In this document: positions 1-6,446 of the stretch, one piece after another | Layout of the letters: each line of letters begins with the position of its first letter | How positions within the stretch are numbered: the first letter of the stretch is position 1 | DNA from: Dehalococcoidia bacterium UBA6808 | GTDB lineage: Bacteria; Chloroflexota; Dehalococcoidia; GIF9; UBA5629 | Direction of reading: 5' to 3' | Assembly: GCA_002452695.1 (NCBI GenBank) | Contig: DKFA01000069.1 | Location: 1 to 27,897, forward strand | Length of the DNA: 27,897 nucleotides | Notes under the pieces: model-generated | What the model was told of the DNA's origin: nothing | What the model saw: only the letters and a program-made list of their open reading frames with translations | Database searches by the model: none | Translations under genes and position numbers: made by a program

Positions 1-5
1 ATTCT

Positions 6-724
6 CTATGGCAACTTATATTTTCCCCCGGTTACTACCGCATTGAACATTTCAGCAATCTTTAACGCGTTCTGGCTCGAACCGGTCAGCTTCTGCGCCC
101 GGGCCGTGATCTCTTCCGCCGAAGCCGAGACCTCCTGCATAGCGGCGCTGTTCTGCTCCACCACCGCACCGATGCTGTCGCTCTGTTTCACCATCTCCAC
201 GCTGGGATGCGTCAACTCCTGCATCGCCGCAGATATCATCAGCACCTACTCCCCCATATCTTTGGACCTGGACAGTATCTCTTCCAGCGCACCACCGGCA
301 CGGGTGGCCTGCTCATAACCTTCTGCCGCCTGCCCGGTCCCTTTGCACATGGCGGTAATGGTCTCGCTTACGCCAGCCTGGATGCCGCCGATCAACTCGG
401 CGATCTCCTTGGTCGATGTCGAAGACCTTTCAGCCAGCTTCCCGACCTCCCCTGCTACCACAGCCGCGCCGCTGTCGGCCGTATCCGAGGCCGCCATAGT
501 GTCATGTCAGACTAATAACTGAACCAAATTCAACTTCGCCACACATTCATAAGTAATGACTGCTTATATGCCCGACGTGACACTAGCGCTCTCCGTGGCA
601 TGCTGCGCGTTGTCGGAAACCTCTGTAATGGCAGTCGAAACCTGGCTGACCATGGTAACATTTTTCCCATCATCCTGGCCTGCTCCTGGGCGCCTTTGGC
701 GATCTGGTCGATGGCGGTTGGCAC
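6..724 (-). pseudogene. Decayed methyl-accepting chemotaxis protein (signalling domain)
   Basis: The minus strand encodes pieces of a chemoreceptor cytoplasmic domain, in order: AIDQIAKGAQEQA, VSQVSTAITEVSDNAQHATESA, VAGEVGKLAERS with KEIAELI, and a C-terminal part with SAAMQEVSASAEEI. An intact protein would signal to CheA/CheW. The gene is dead by several separate lesions. A one-base deletion in the T run at 661-665 (A run on the coding strand) shifts the frame. A short element at 497-585 adds a stop. The hairpin-tip region that normally precedes the AVVA-EVRKLAERS stretch is missing. An in-frame TAG at 246-248 replaces what looks like a Gln codon. The N-terminal sensor, membrane and HAMP parts are absent; upstream sequence is a transposase fragment. 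The final TAG is at 6-8. Family assignment is firm; the exact breakpoints are inferred from family pattern. Confidence 0.85.
497..585. mobile_element. 85-bp MITE-like element flanked by TA
   Basis: The ends form imperfect terminal inverted repeats: left AGTGTCATGTCAGACTAATAA, right (reverse complement) AGTGTCACGTCGGGCATATAA, identical over the first seven bases. A TA dinucleotide lies at each boundary (497-498 and 584-585), as for Tc1/mariner/IS630-type insertion. Removing 499-585, which leaves one TA, joins the flanking chemoreceptor codons in frame as HATESA-MAASDTADS. The element itself supplies an in-frame stop. It has no coding capacity, so it would be a non-autonomous element moved by a transposase elsewhere in the genome. 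The parent family is inferred only from the TA flanks. Confidence 0.65.
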
Positions 725-730
725 GCACTC

Positions 731-865
731 TCACCCCAATAGCTCCATTACTTCCTCCTCAAGGATATTCTGAATGATCTGCCGGACTTTATCACGTAGC
801 GCTTCTTCCAGGTTATCCCAGTTAGTATTTGACGTCTGGCTCCCATATATAGTTTGCTTTCCCAT
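731..865 (-). pseudogene. N-terminal fragment of IS256-family (mutator) transposase
   Basis: A 44-codon reading frame starts MGKQTIYGSQTSN and runs to LEEEVMELLG before a TGA at 731-733. The stretch LEEALRDKVRQIIQNILEEE followed by VMELLG has the pattern of the N-terminal helices of IS256-family transposases. The catalytic DDE region is absent. GGAGG lies about 13 bases before the ATG. Directly downstream, the sequence changes to chemoreceptor homology, so the fragment ends at a rearrangement breakpoint near 725-733. The peptide could still be translated but cannot be an active transposase. No terminal inverted repeat of the parent IS could be identified in the 866-989 stretch, which holds no other gene that I can see. 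Confidence 0.6.
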
Positions 866-989
866 AGCGACGGTGAACACCTCCTTCTGCGTTTCTTTTC
901 ACCAGAAAGATTACTCGCTGCCGCTGACTATTCCTACACCCTTTGATTGTACCTCGTACGAATACGGAATCAGTTACCAGCAGATCAGG

Positions 990-1409
990 CTATTTACCGG
1001 TGCCTTTTACCACAACCAAACCAGATATCTCTGGAACAGGATAATCATCTATATTATTAGTTATTAGCGGCACATTGGTGAACAGAGCAGAAGCAGCAAT
1101 GATAGAATCCATGGGAGACATGGTAAAACCCTTGGCCTTCAAATCACGGATAATATTGCCGGCCGAACAAGCGACTGATTCATCAACAGGGAGCGTTACC
1201 ATATTATTGAGGAAGCCGGCTGTAGCGCTTTCCTCACCCTGGCGCATACCGGCATAAATCTCGAGGTGAGTGATTGCGCTGATAGACAACAGGCCCTTAT
1301 CCATCCATTTGAGAAACAACGTCCTGGCATAATCACGCTTGCGCAGATAATCGATGCACACATCGGTATCCACCAGACAGGAAATAATCAGGCCCTCTTG
1401 CCAGCGCAT
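990..1409 (-). CDS. vapC: PIN-domain toxin, VapC type
   Basis: This 139-residue protein is a PIN-domain ribonuclease. Members of the VapC family cleave tRNA or rRNA when their antitoxin is degraded. The Mg-binding acidic residues fit D14 in LVDTDVCIDYLR, E50 in THLEIYAG, D101 in MDSIIAA and D121 in NNIDDY. Length is normal for VapC. The ATG at 1409 shares one base with the antitoxin stop codon (TAATG), so the two are translationally coupled. Protein family is firm; the RNA target cannot be read from the sequence. The gene sits beside a rearranged region, which is typical for mobile toxin-antitoxin modules. Confidence 0.9.
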   Translation of the reverse strand: MRWQEGLIISCLVDTDVCIDYLRKRDYARTLFLKWMDKGLLSISAITHLEIYAGMRQGEESATAGFLNNMVTLPVDESVACSAGNIIRDLKAKGFTMSPMDSIIAASALFTNVPLITNNIDDYPVPEISGLVVVKGTGK

Positions 1410-1693
1410 TATTTATTCAACAGCCTGGATTGCCTTTTAGTATCTGCTTTGCGGAGTTTCCTGACATAGTTGGAAACCTGTTCAGACGAAGACAGGTCAG
1501 GATGGGCTTGATCTTTCCAGATACCGTAACTCTGAGCCAGATTGGCGCGTTGCCTGTAATGAGCGAGGTGATTGCGTAAAGCAACCGCGCAGAAAGCGCT
1601 GAACTCACCGGCCCTGACATGAGCCCGCACCTGCTCAATAAGCTCGTCGGGTAGCGTAATGGATACCTTTTTTGTCCCTCGTGTTTTTATCAT
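1409..1693 (-). CDS. vapB: Ribbon-helix-helix antitoxin, VapB type
   Basis: This 94-residue protein begins MIKTRGTKKVSITLPDELIE, where KVSITLPDELIEQV is a classic ribbon-helix-helix DNA-binding N-terminus. The Lys/Arg-rich C-terminal half (LRKADTKRQSRLLNK) would wrap the toxin. A longer frame reaches an ATG at 1753, but that start lies inside the promoter/operator. The ATG at 1693 has AGAGGA seven bases upstream and is preferred. The protein should neutralise the downstream PIN toxin and repress its own promoter through the repeats at 1722-1757. Whether it belongs to the VapB subfamily proper or another RHH class is less certain than the antitoxin role. Confidence 0.85.
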   Translation of the reverse strand: MIKTRGTKKVSITLPDELIEQVRAHVRAGEFSAFCAVALRNHLAHYRQRANLAQSYGIWKDQAHPDLSSSEQVSNYVRKLRKADTKRQSRLLNK

Positions 1694-1721
1694 TGGGATA
1701 TCCTCTAATCCAAGCAGATTA

Positions 1722-1763
1722 TTTATACTACCAATGATACTACCATATATCATACCATGTCAA
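1722..1763 (-). promoter_or_regulatory. Toxin-antitoxin promoter with three 12-bp operator repeats
   Basis: On the minus strand a TTGACA -35 (1758-1763) and a TATCAT -10 (1734-1739) are 18 bases apart. Three tandem 12-bp repeats follow the -35 without gaps: TGGTATGATATA, TGGTAGTATCAT and TGGTAGTATAAA (1746-1757, 1734-1745, 1722-1733). The second repeat contains the -10, so protein bound here would block RNA polymerase. A 12-bp period is compatible with RHH dimers binding side by side. Predicted transcription start is near 1727, giving a leader of about 34 bases. Confidence 0.75.
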
Positions 1764-1838
1764 TACGCGGCTCTTTTTCGGCAACATTTTTATTTGAGTT
1801 GACACGCTGACGGCATGTTGTTGGTTAGATCAGGCAAT

Positions 1839-1873
1839 AAAAAAGGGGCCGACTCTCAAGCCTGCCCCTTTTT
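1839..1873 (-). terminator. Intrinsic terminator after the RRM gene
   Basis: AAAAAGGGGC (1840-1849) pairs with GCCCCTTTTT (1864-1873) across a 14-base loop. Read on the minus strand, the stem begins 21 bases after the RRM stop codon and ends in a run of six U. The A run on the other arm makes the hairpin usable in both directions. Confidence 0.8.
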
Positions 1874-1894
1874 ATATCTTTACTCAGGCAAACC

Positions 1895-2269
1895 TTAATA
1901 CCTGCGTCCGCCACCGCCACTGCGTCCTCCACCACGCCCTCCGCCTCCACGCCCACTGCCATATCCGCTGCGTCCTCCGCTATATCCACCCCTTCCACCA
2001 CCACTACGTCCACCACCACCACCAGTTCCCCTTTCACGGGCGCCGTTGACAGTCATGGCGCGGTCATGCAGTTTTTTCTCATTTAAACCTGCGATAGCCG
2101 CCTGGCCTTCCTGCAGTTTGGGCATCTCTACAAAGCCAAAACCTTTGGACTGGCCGCTGTAAGTATCCTTGATGATGCTGACCGAAGAGACCTCGCCGAA
2201 GGCTTCGAATTCCTTCCGCAATTCACTTTCGGTAACTTCATAGGACAAATTACCAACATATATATTCAT
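1895..2269 (-). CDS. Glycine-rich RRM RNA-binding protein
   Basis: This 124-residue protein has one RNA recognition motif (residues 1-77) followed by an RGG-like tail. RNP2 is IYVGNL (residues 3-8) and RNP1 is KGFGFVEM (42-49), with the aromatic residues needed to stack on RNA bases. From about residue 80 the sequence is almost only Gly, Arg, Ser and Tyr, ending GGRRY. Single-RRM glycine-rich proteins are known as RNA chaperones, often cold-induced in cyanobacteria; a similar role here is inference. The gene lies 67 bases downstream of the zinc-ribbon gene on the same strand and ends at a strong terminator, so the two probably share a transcript. GAGGA lies about 13 bases before the ATG, an unusually long spacing. 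Confidence 0.92.
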   Translation of the reverse strand: MNIYVGNLSYEVTESELRKEFEAFGEVSSVSIIKDTYSGQSKGFGFVEMPKLQEGQAAIAGLNEKKLHDRAMTVNGARERGTGGGGGRSGGGRGGYSGGRSGYGSGRGGGGRGGGRSGGGGRRY

Positions 2270-2336
2270 TTCTAAACATTTTCCTCTGATTATTTATTTG
2301 TGTGACTCCTTTGTGTCACGGAACGGATGCCGGCAT

Positions 2337-2627
2337 TTAACTCTTTGATTTCTTATTGAAACAATCGCTGCAATAGACCGGTTTGTCCTGTGTGGGCTGG
2401 AACGGCACTTCACACTCTGCGCCACATTCCGCGCATATAGCCTTATACATCTGACGCGGTCCGCCACGTCCGCCGCCACGCTCTGATTTCCTGGCCTGAC
2501 GGCAACTGGGACAGCGTTTGGGCTCATTGGTAAAGCCTTTGCTCGCGTAGAATTCCTGTTCGGTAGCGCTGAAAATGAATTCCTTGCCACAATCAGCGCA
2601 GATGAGTTTTTTATCGGTGAAAGCCAT
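2337..2627 (-). CDS. Double CxxC zinc-ribbon protein with RGG-like linker
   Basis: This 96-residue protein carries two zinc-binding modules. The first has C10-x2-C13 and C39-x2-C42. The second has C65-x2-C68 and C86-x2-C89 with exactly 17 residues between the inner cysteines, matching the known CxxC-x17-CxxC small zinc-ribbon family, including the VPF motif at 74-76. The linker is basic and glycine-rich (ERGGGRGGPRQ, residues 49-59). The start is supported by AAGGAGG upstream of the ATG at 2627. The biochemical role of this family is not established. The RGG-like linker and the downstream RRM gene suggest an RNA-related function, which is inference. Confidence 0.85.
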   Translation of the reverse strand: MAFTDKKLICADCGKEFIFSATEQEFYASKGFTNEPKRCPSCRQARKSERGGGRGGPRQMYKAICAECGAECEVPFQPTQDKPVYCSDCFNKKSKS

Positions 2628-2833
2628 AAGATGACCTCCTTATTATTTTGGGTCTACGTCGGGGTCATCCAAAACTTGAGTTACTCAGGCGGGTAAAGTC
2701 GTTTTCGTAATTAAGTATGTATAACCTGAACACAAACCACTATTATTACTATACGGCATTAACGCCGTTATTGCAATTCGCCAGGCAGTTTTCATCAGCA
2801 TATCAACGTCCGCCCAGAGATACTTTCACATAT

Positions 2834-2862
2834 TTAACACATCACTGTTTATCTGTTATACT
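2834..2862 (+). promoter_or_regulatory. Promoter of the TGS GTPase gene
   Basis: TTAACA (2834-2839) and TATACT (2857-2862) are separated by 17 bases, close to the housekeeping sigma consensus. Predicted start is near 2869, leaving a leader of about 48 bases. The stretch 2628-2833 between this promoter and the divergent zinc-ribbon gene holds no gene that I can see. Confidence 0.6.
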
Positions 2863-2916
2863 TTCAACTTCCTTTCACAGTACAATATATACAATATTGC
2901 AGTCTGGGGATATGTG

Positions 2917-3894
2917 ATGCCAGCGAATTTAACACCGCAGTATTTCGAGGCCGAAAAACGCTTTAAAAACGCCGTGACTCCCGAGGAAAAAATCCAGGCC
3001 CTCGAGGCTATGCTGGCGGTAATGCCAAAGCACAAGGGCACCGACCACCTGCAAGCCGACCTTCGCCGCAAGATCGCCCGGATCAGTGAAGAGGCCGAGA
3101 AGAAGTTTGCCACCAGCCGCAAGAATTTCAGTATCCGCAAGGAAGGCGCCAGCCAGATTGCGCTGGTCGGGCTGCCCAACACAGGCAAGTCACTGCTGCT
3201 GTCTACGTTGACCAATGTCATACCGGAGATCGCCGATTATCCCTTCACGACCAAGACTCCCAATGTCGGCATGATGCCCTTTGAAAACATCCAGATACAG
3301 ATCATCGATATGCCGGCTATCAATATGTATGAATCGCGCATCTGGGCCAACACCATACTGCGTAACGCCGACCTGCTGGCCCTTGTGGTGGACCTCACCG
3401 AAAACCCCTGCCGCCAGGTGGAGACTATCCTCCAGGAACTGGATAAAATGGGTATAGTTCCGGATCTTGCCGGTGCGGCTGAGCAGGCACCCGGCACACG
3501 TCCTCGCAAAATGTTCGTGATCGGCAACCTGTCGGATATCGACCTGGACGGGGAGGGCTACAGGGCGCTTTCTGAGAAATACGGGCAATCCCTGGGCGTC
3601 ATCGAAGTCTCAGCTGACGAAAAGCACAATCTGGAAGAGCTTAAGCGACAGATCTTCGCGCATCTGGGTATCATCCGGGTCCATACCAAGTCGCCCGGCG
3701 CACGCGTCGACCTCAGCGATCCAGTTATACTTAAGAAAGATTCCACAATTAAAGATGCCGCCGAGGCGGTGCACAAGGACTTCGCCTATAAACTGCGTTA
3801 TGCCGTAGTCTGGGGATCGGGCAAGTTCGATGGTCAGCGCGTTGGACCTGAACATGTACTGAAAGACAATGACATCGTCGAACTGCATATATAA
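2917..3894 (+). CDS. Obg/DRG-like GTPase with C-terminal TGS domain
   Basis: This 325-residue protein belongs to the OBG-HflX-like GTPases, closest in layout to DRG proteins, which act on ribosomes or translation factors. The P-loop GLPNTGKS is at 85-92, the switch-I threonines at 111-112 and the G3 motif DMPA at 131-134. A basic helical region of about 75 residues precedes the G domain. From about residue 250 a TGS domain follows (LKKDSTIKDAAEAVHKDF, ending DNDIVELHI). The G4 motif is NLSD instead of NKxD, so the guanine-contacting Asn and Asp are kept but the Lys is lost. A GTG lies directly before the chosen ATG; the ATG fits better with GGGGA six bases upstream. Downstream genes are on the same strand but have their own promoter. 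Confidence 0.9.
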   Translation: MPANLTPQYFEAEKRFKNAVTPEEKIQALEAMLAVMPKHKGTDHLQADLRRKIARISEEAEKKFATSRKNFSIRKEGASQIALVGLPNTGKSLLLSTLTNVIPEIADYPFTTKTPNVGMMPFENIQIQIIDMPAINMYESRIWANTILRNADLLALVVDLTENPCRQVETILQELDKMGIVPDLAGAAEQAPGTRPRKMFVIGNLSDIDLDGEGYRALSEKYGQSLGVIEVSADEKHNLEELKRQIFAHLGIIRVHTKSPGARVDLSDPVILKKDSTIKDAAEAVHKDFAYKLRYAVVWGSGKFDGQRVGPEHVLKDNDIVELHI

Positions 3895-3920
3895 ACAGCC
3901 GCCCGGCTTTCAGGTATAAT
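3892..3920 (+). promoter_or_regulatory. Promoter giving a near-leaderless eIF2B-like mRNA
   Basis: TAAACA (3892-3897) and a perfect TATAAT (3915-3920) are 17 bases apart. The predicted start, near 3927, is two bases from the ATG at 3929, and there is no Shine-Dalgarno sequence. The -35 overlaps the stop codon of the GTPase gene. Confidence 0.6.
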
Positions 3921-3928
3921 CAATTCGA

Positions 3929-4813
3929 ATGAAGGCTGCTATAACTAAGAGCATCAACGCAATCAGGCAAGACCGTAAACACGGGGCATCCCTGCTGACA
4001 TCGGCTGCCATCAGGGTTCTGCTCGATGCCTGTGACGCCAGGTCGGCAGCCGGTCCGCGTTTCAGCAGCGAAGTGCTGGAAATCGCCGATGCTCTATTAA
4101 GTGCCAGGCCCGGCATGGTTTCCATCTCCAACTATGTGCTCAGATTCATGGAGGAGTTCAAGCCTGCGGTAGCAGCCAGCCGTTCGCTGGTAAACCAACA
4201 GAAAAAGGGCTTTGCCATCGCCTCCAAACTCAATCAATTGCATGAAAAATCGATCCGCCAACTTCCCATCAAGGCGGCGAATCTGGTAAAAAACCGCAGC
4301 ATAGTTATGACTTGCAGCTACAGTGATTCGATCTGCTCAGCCCTCGAACATGCCCGCAGCAGAGGTATCGATTTCAAGGTGCTGGCTGTCCAGTCGCTTT
4401 TCCATAAGATATCCTATGGCCAATTGATTATCGATCGGCTGGGACAATCCGGTATTGCCTGCCGGTTGGTGCCGGATGCTCAACTGCGGTGGCATGCCGC
4501 CCGCGCCAACATGACACTGCTCGGCGCCGACGCAATTTCCCTGCAGGGCTGGCTGCTTAATGGTTCTCCCTCATACGAATTGGCGCGTGTGGCAGCCAGC
4601 CGCAAGGTACCGGTTTACGCTATCTGCTGTAAAAGCAAATTCGATCCCCGCGGCTTCCTGGCCTCCCTGCGTGAACCAGAACCCGGCTTTGATATGATGC
4701 CTCTGGACCTGCTCGCCGGCATTGTTACGGAAAACGGCCTATACACCGCAGAAGATGTCCATAATTTTACCTTCGACGATATCTTCAGGAGTAAACGTGA
4801 CCGGCCTGATTGA
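3929..4813 (+). CDS. eIF-2B alpha/beta/delta-like protein
   Basis: This 294-residue protein matches the eIF2B alpha/beta/delta superfamily, which in prokaryotes includes ribose-1,5-bisphosphate isomerase and methylthioribose-1-phosphate isomerase as well as uncharacterised members. The N-terminal half is helical; the Rossmann-like C-terminal half contains the family stretch MTLLGADAISLQGWLLNG followed by SYELARVAASRKVPVYAICC. Typical metabolic isomerases carry a catalytic Cys/Asp pair that I cannot place with confidence here, so the substrate is unknown. It overlaps tatD by 17 bases, so the two are translated from one message. There is no Shine-Dalgarno sequence; the -10 box sits just upstream of the ATG. 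Confidence 0.8.
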   Translation: MKAAITKSINAIRQDRKHGASLLTSAAIRVLLDACDARSAAGPRFSSEVLEIADALLSARPGMVSISNYVLRFMEEFKPAVAASRSLVNQQKKGFAIASKLNQLHEKSIRQLPIKAANLVKNRSIVMTCSYSDSICSALEHARSRGIDFKVLAVQSLFHKISYGQLIIDRLGQSGIACRLVPDAQLRWHAARANMTLLGADAISLQGWLLNGSPSYELARVAASRKVPVYAICCKSKFDPRGFLASLREPEPGFDMMPLDLLAGIVTENGLYTAEDVHNFTFDDIFRSKRDRPD

Positions 4814-5561
4814 CACCCATGCCCACCTCGATGAGATAGAAGACCTGCCGTTAGCTATAACCAACGCCCGCAGTAACGGCGTAAAGGCCATTATCGCTGT
4901 CGGACAGGACCTCAAGTCCAACAGACGTGTACTGGAATTGGCTTCAGAGTATAGAGGATTTATTTATGCCGCTCTGGGACTGCACCCCTGGTCGCTTGGC
5001 AACCTGGACACGAGTCAATTGCAGGAAAATATGGATTTCATCTCAGACAACATTGAAAACGCCGTCGCTCTGGGTGAGGTTGGCCTGGACTATGACAAGC
5101 GGGTATTGAAAGGCGCTTCCAAAGCTGTCCAGCAGGAAGTCCTCTCATCCTTGCTTAAGATCGCCTCTGCCCACAACAAACCTGTCTCACTGCATAGCCG
5201 CTATGCCTGGAAGGACTGCCTGCAGACAATCCGTGATATGGGTATCGGCAAGGTTGTTTTCCACTGGTATACGGGGTTCTCCAGCACTCTGTCCGAACTG
5301 CTGGCAGCCGGCTACTATATTTCAGCCACCCCCGCTGCCGAATACCACGATGAGCATCGCCGGGCAATCAAAGAAGCGCCCTTCGAATTGCTCATGCTGG
5401 AGACAGATTGCCCGGTTCACTATGGCCGTGAGATACGCTACAGGTCTTCGCCGTCCGATGTAGTACGGAGCCTCAGGGCAGCGGCCTTATTAAAAGACGT
5501 TAACGAAGAGCAGTTGGCACAGACCACCACGGATAATGCTTGCCGCTTTTTTGACCTTTGA
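4797..5561 (+). CDS. tatD: TatD family metal-dependent hydrolase
   Basis: This 254-residue protein is a TIM-barrel metallohydrolase of the TatD family, known as DNases and D-aminoacyl-tRNA or quality-control enzymes. The metal-binding residues are all visible: H8 and H10 in IDTHAHLD, E94 in GEVGLD, H133 in LHSR, H156 in FHWYTG and D204 in LETD. The GTG at 4797 is chosen because AGGAG lies five bases upstream and the barrel starts at once; a longer in-frame extension would lie within the upstream gene. Translational coupling to the eIF2B-like gene is likely from the overlap. Confidence 0.9.
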   Translation: MTGLIDTHAHLDEIEDLPLAITNARSNGVKAIIAVGQDLKSNRRVLELASEYRGFIYAALGLHPWSLGNLDTSQLQENMDFISDNIENAVALGEVGLDYDKRVLKGASKAVQQEVLSSLLKIASAHNKPVSLHSRYAWKDCLQTIRDMGIGKVVFHWYTGFSSTLSELLAAGYYISATPAAEYHDEHRRAIKEAPFELLMLETDCPVHYGREIRYRSSPSDVVRSLRAAALLKDVNEEQLAQTTTDNACRFFDL

Positions 5562-5584
5562 AATTATACTTTAGCGCCATTTAC

Positions 5585-5613
5585 TTATATAATCGTTACG
5601 CATCTATTATAAT
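5585..5613 (+). promoter_or_regulatory. Probable cysE promoter
   Basis: A perfect TATAAT lies at 5608-5613. The -35 at 17 bases (TTATAT, 5585-5590) is poor. The region between tatD and cysE is very AT-rich, in contrast to its flanks. Predicted leader is about 33 bases with AGGGA before the ATG. Confidence 0.45.
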
Positions 5614-5652
5614 ATTGCGCCGTTAACAACTGAATGCAGGGAAAAACCCGAT

Positions 5653-6378
5653 ATGTTCAACTTTTTTAAAATGATGAGAGACGACATCAGGGCCGCCATG
5701 CAGAGAGACCCGGCTGCCAGAAGCTATTTTGAGGTATTTCTACTATATCCGGGTCTCCACGCCCTCTGGTGGCACCGCATCGCCAATTTTTTTTACCGCC
5801 ACAGGTGCTTTTTCGTGGCCAGATTGATCTCGCAGACCAACCGCTTCTTTACCCAAATCGAGATACACCCCGGCGCCACCATCGGCAAGCGCTTTTTCAT
5901 CGACCACGGCGCCGGTGTTGTCATAGGCGAAACAGCGGAGATCGGTGATGATGTGCTGATGTACCAGGGCGTAGTGCTCGGCGGCACATCGTTGGAAAAG
6001 AAGAAACGCCACCCCACCATCGGCAATAATGTTGTTATCGGCTCGCGCGCTGTGATCTTGGGACCGATCAAGATCGGAGACGGCGCCAAAATCGGCTCAG
6101 GCTCTGTCGTGATCAAAACGGTGCCACCCGGGGCTACCGTTGTGGGCGTGCCCGGCCGTATAGTTGAAGAACAACGCGAGCACAAGATCGATCTCGACCA
6201 TAACCGCCTGCCTGACCCGGTGGCTGAAGCTATCCGCCTGGTGCTGGCAGAACACGGCAAACTGACGGAAAGGGTCAGGCAGCTTGAAGCTGCATTAGGA
6301 ATACCCAGCCCGGCAGATGAACTGCTGGCTTATGAAGACAAGGTCAAGAAAGAGTTCGTCGATAAGAACGGAATCTAA
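5653..6378 (+). CDS. cysE: Serine O-acetyltransferase
   Basis: This 241-residue protein makes O-acetylserine from serine and acetyl-CoA, the first step of cysteine synthesis. The N-terminal helices (MMRDDIRAAMQRDPAARSYF) fit the short EpsC/CysE type. A left-handed beta-helix follows: IHPGATIGKRFFIDHGAGVV, IGETAEIGDDVLMYQGVVLG and repeated hexapeptides, ending VVGVPGRIV. The catalytic His in FIDHGAG is present. The tail beyond the helix (about residues 175-241) is longer than in minimal family members and predicted helical. No cysteine synthase or cysteinyl-tRNA synthetase gene lies beside it. Confidence 0.93.
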   Translation: MFNFFKMMRDDIRAAMQRDPAARSYFEVFLLYPGLHALWWHRIANFFYRHRCFFVARLISQTNRFFTQIEIHPGATIGKRFFIDHGAGVVIGETAEIGDDVLMYQGVVLGGTSLEKKKRHPTIGNNVVIGSRAVILGPIKIGDGAKIGSGSVVIKTVPPGATVVGVPGRIVEEQREHKIDLDHNRLPDPVAEAIRLVLAEHGKLTERVRQLEAALGIPSPADELLAYEDKVKKEFVDKNGI

Positions 6379-6402
6379 TATACTTAACTTTGTGCCTTTC
6401 GG

Positions 6403-6431
6403 TTGCCCGGCAACACTAAACAGGCTACAAT
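6403..6431 (+). promoter_or_regulatory. Promoter of the nucleotidyltransferase-redox operon
   Basis: TTGCCC (6403-6408) and TACAAT (6426-6431) are exactly 17 bases apart. Predicted start is near 6438, leaving about 9 bases before the ATG at 6447, too short for a normal ribosome-binding site. The -35 overlaps a small GTTGC/GCAAC hairpin. Confidence 0.6.
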
Positions 6432-6446
6432 AATTTAACTATCAGC

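Noticed and set aside
1825..2037. Valine/alanine-rich reading frame on the minus strand
   Set aside because: It is a frame-shifted reading of the Gly/Arg repeat tail of the RRM gene.
2677..2687. TGAGTTACTCA palindrome upstream of the zinc-ribbon gene
   Set aside because: A single 11-base palindrome without a placed promoter; too little to call an operator.
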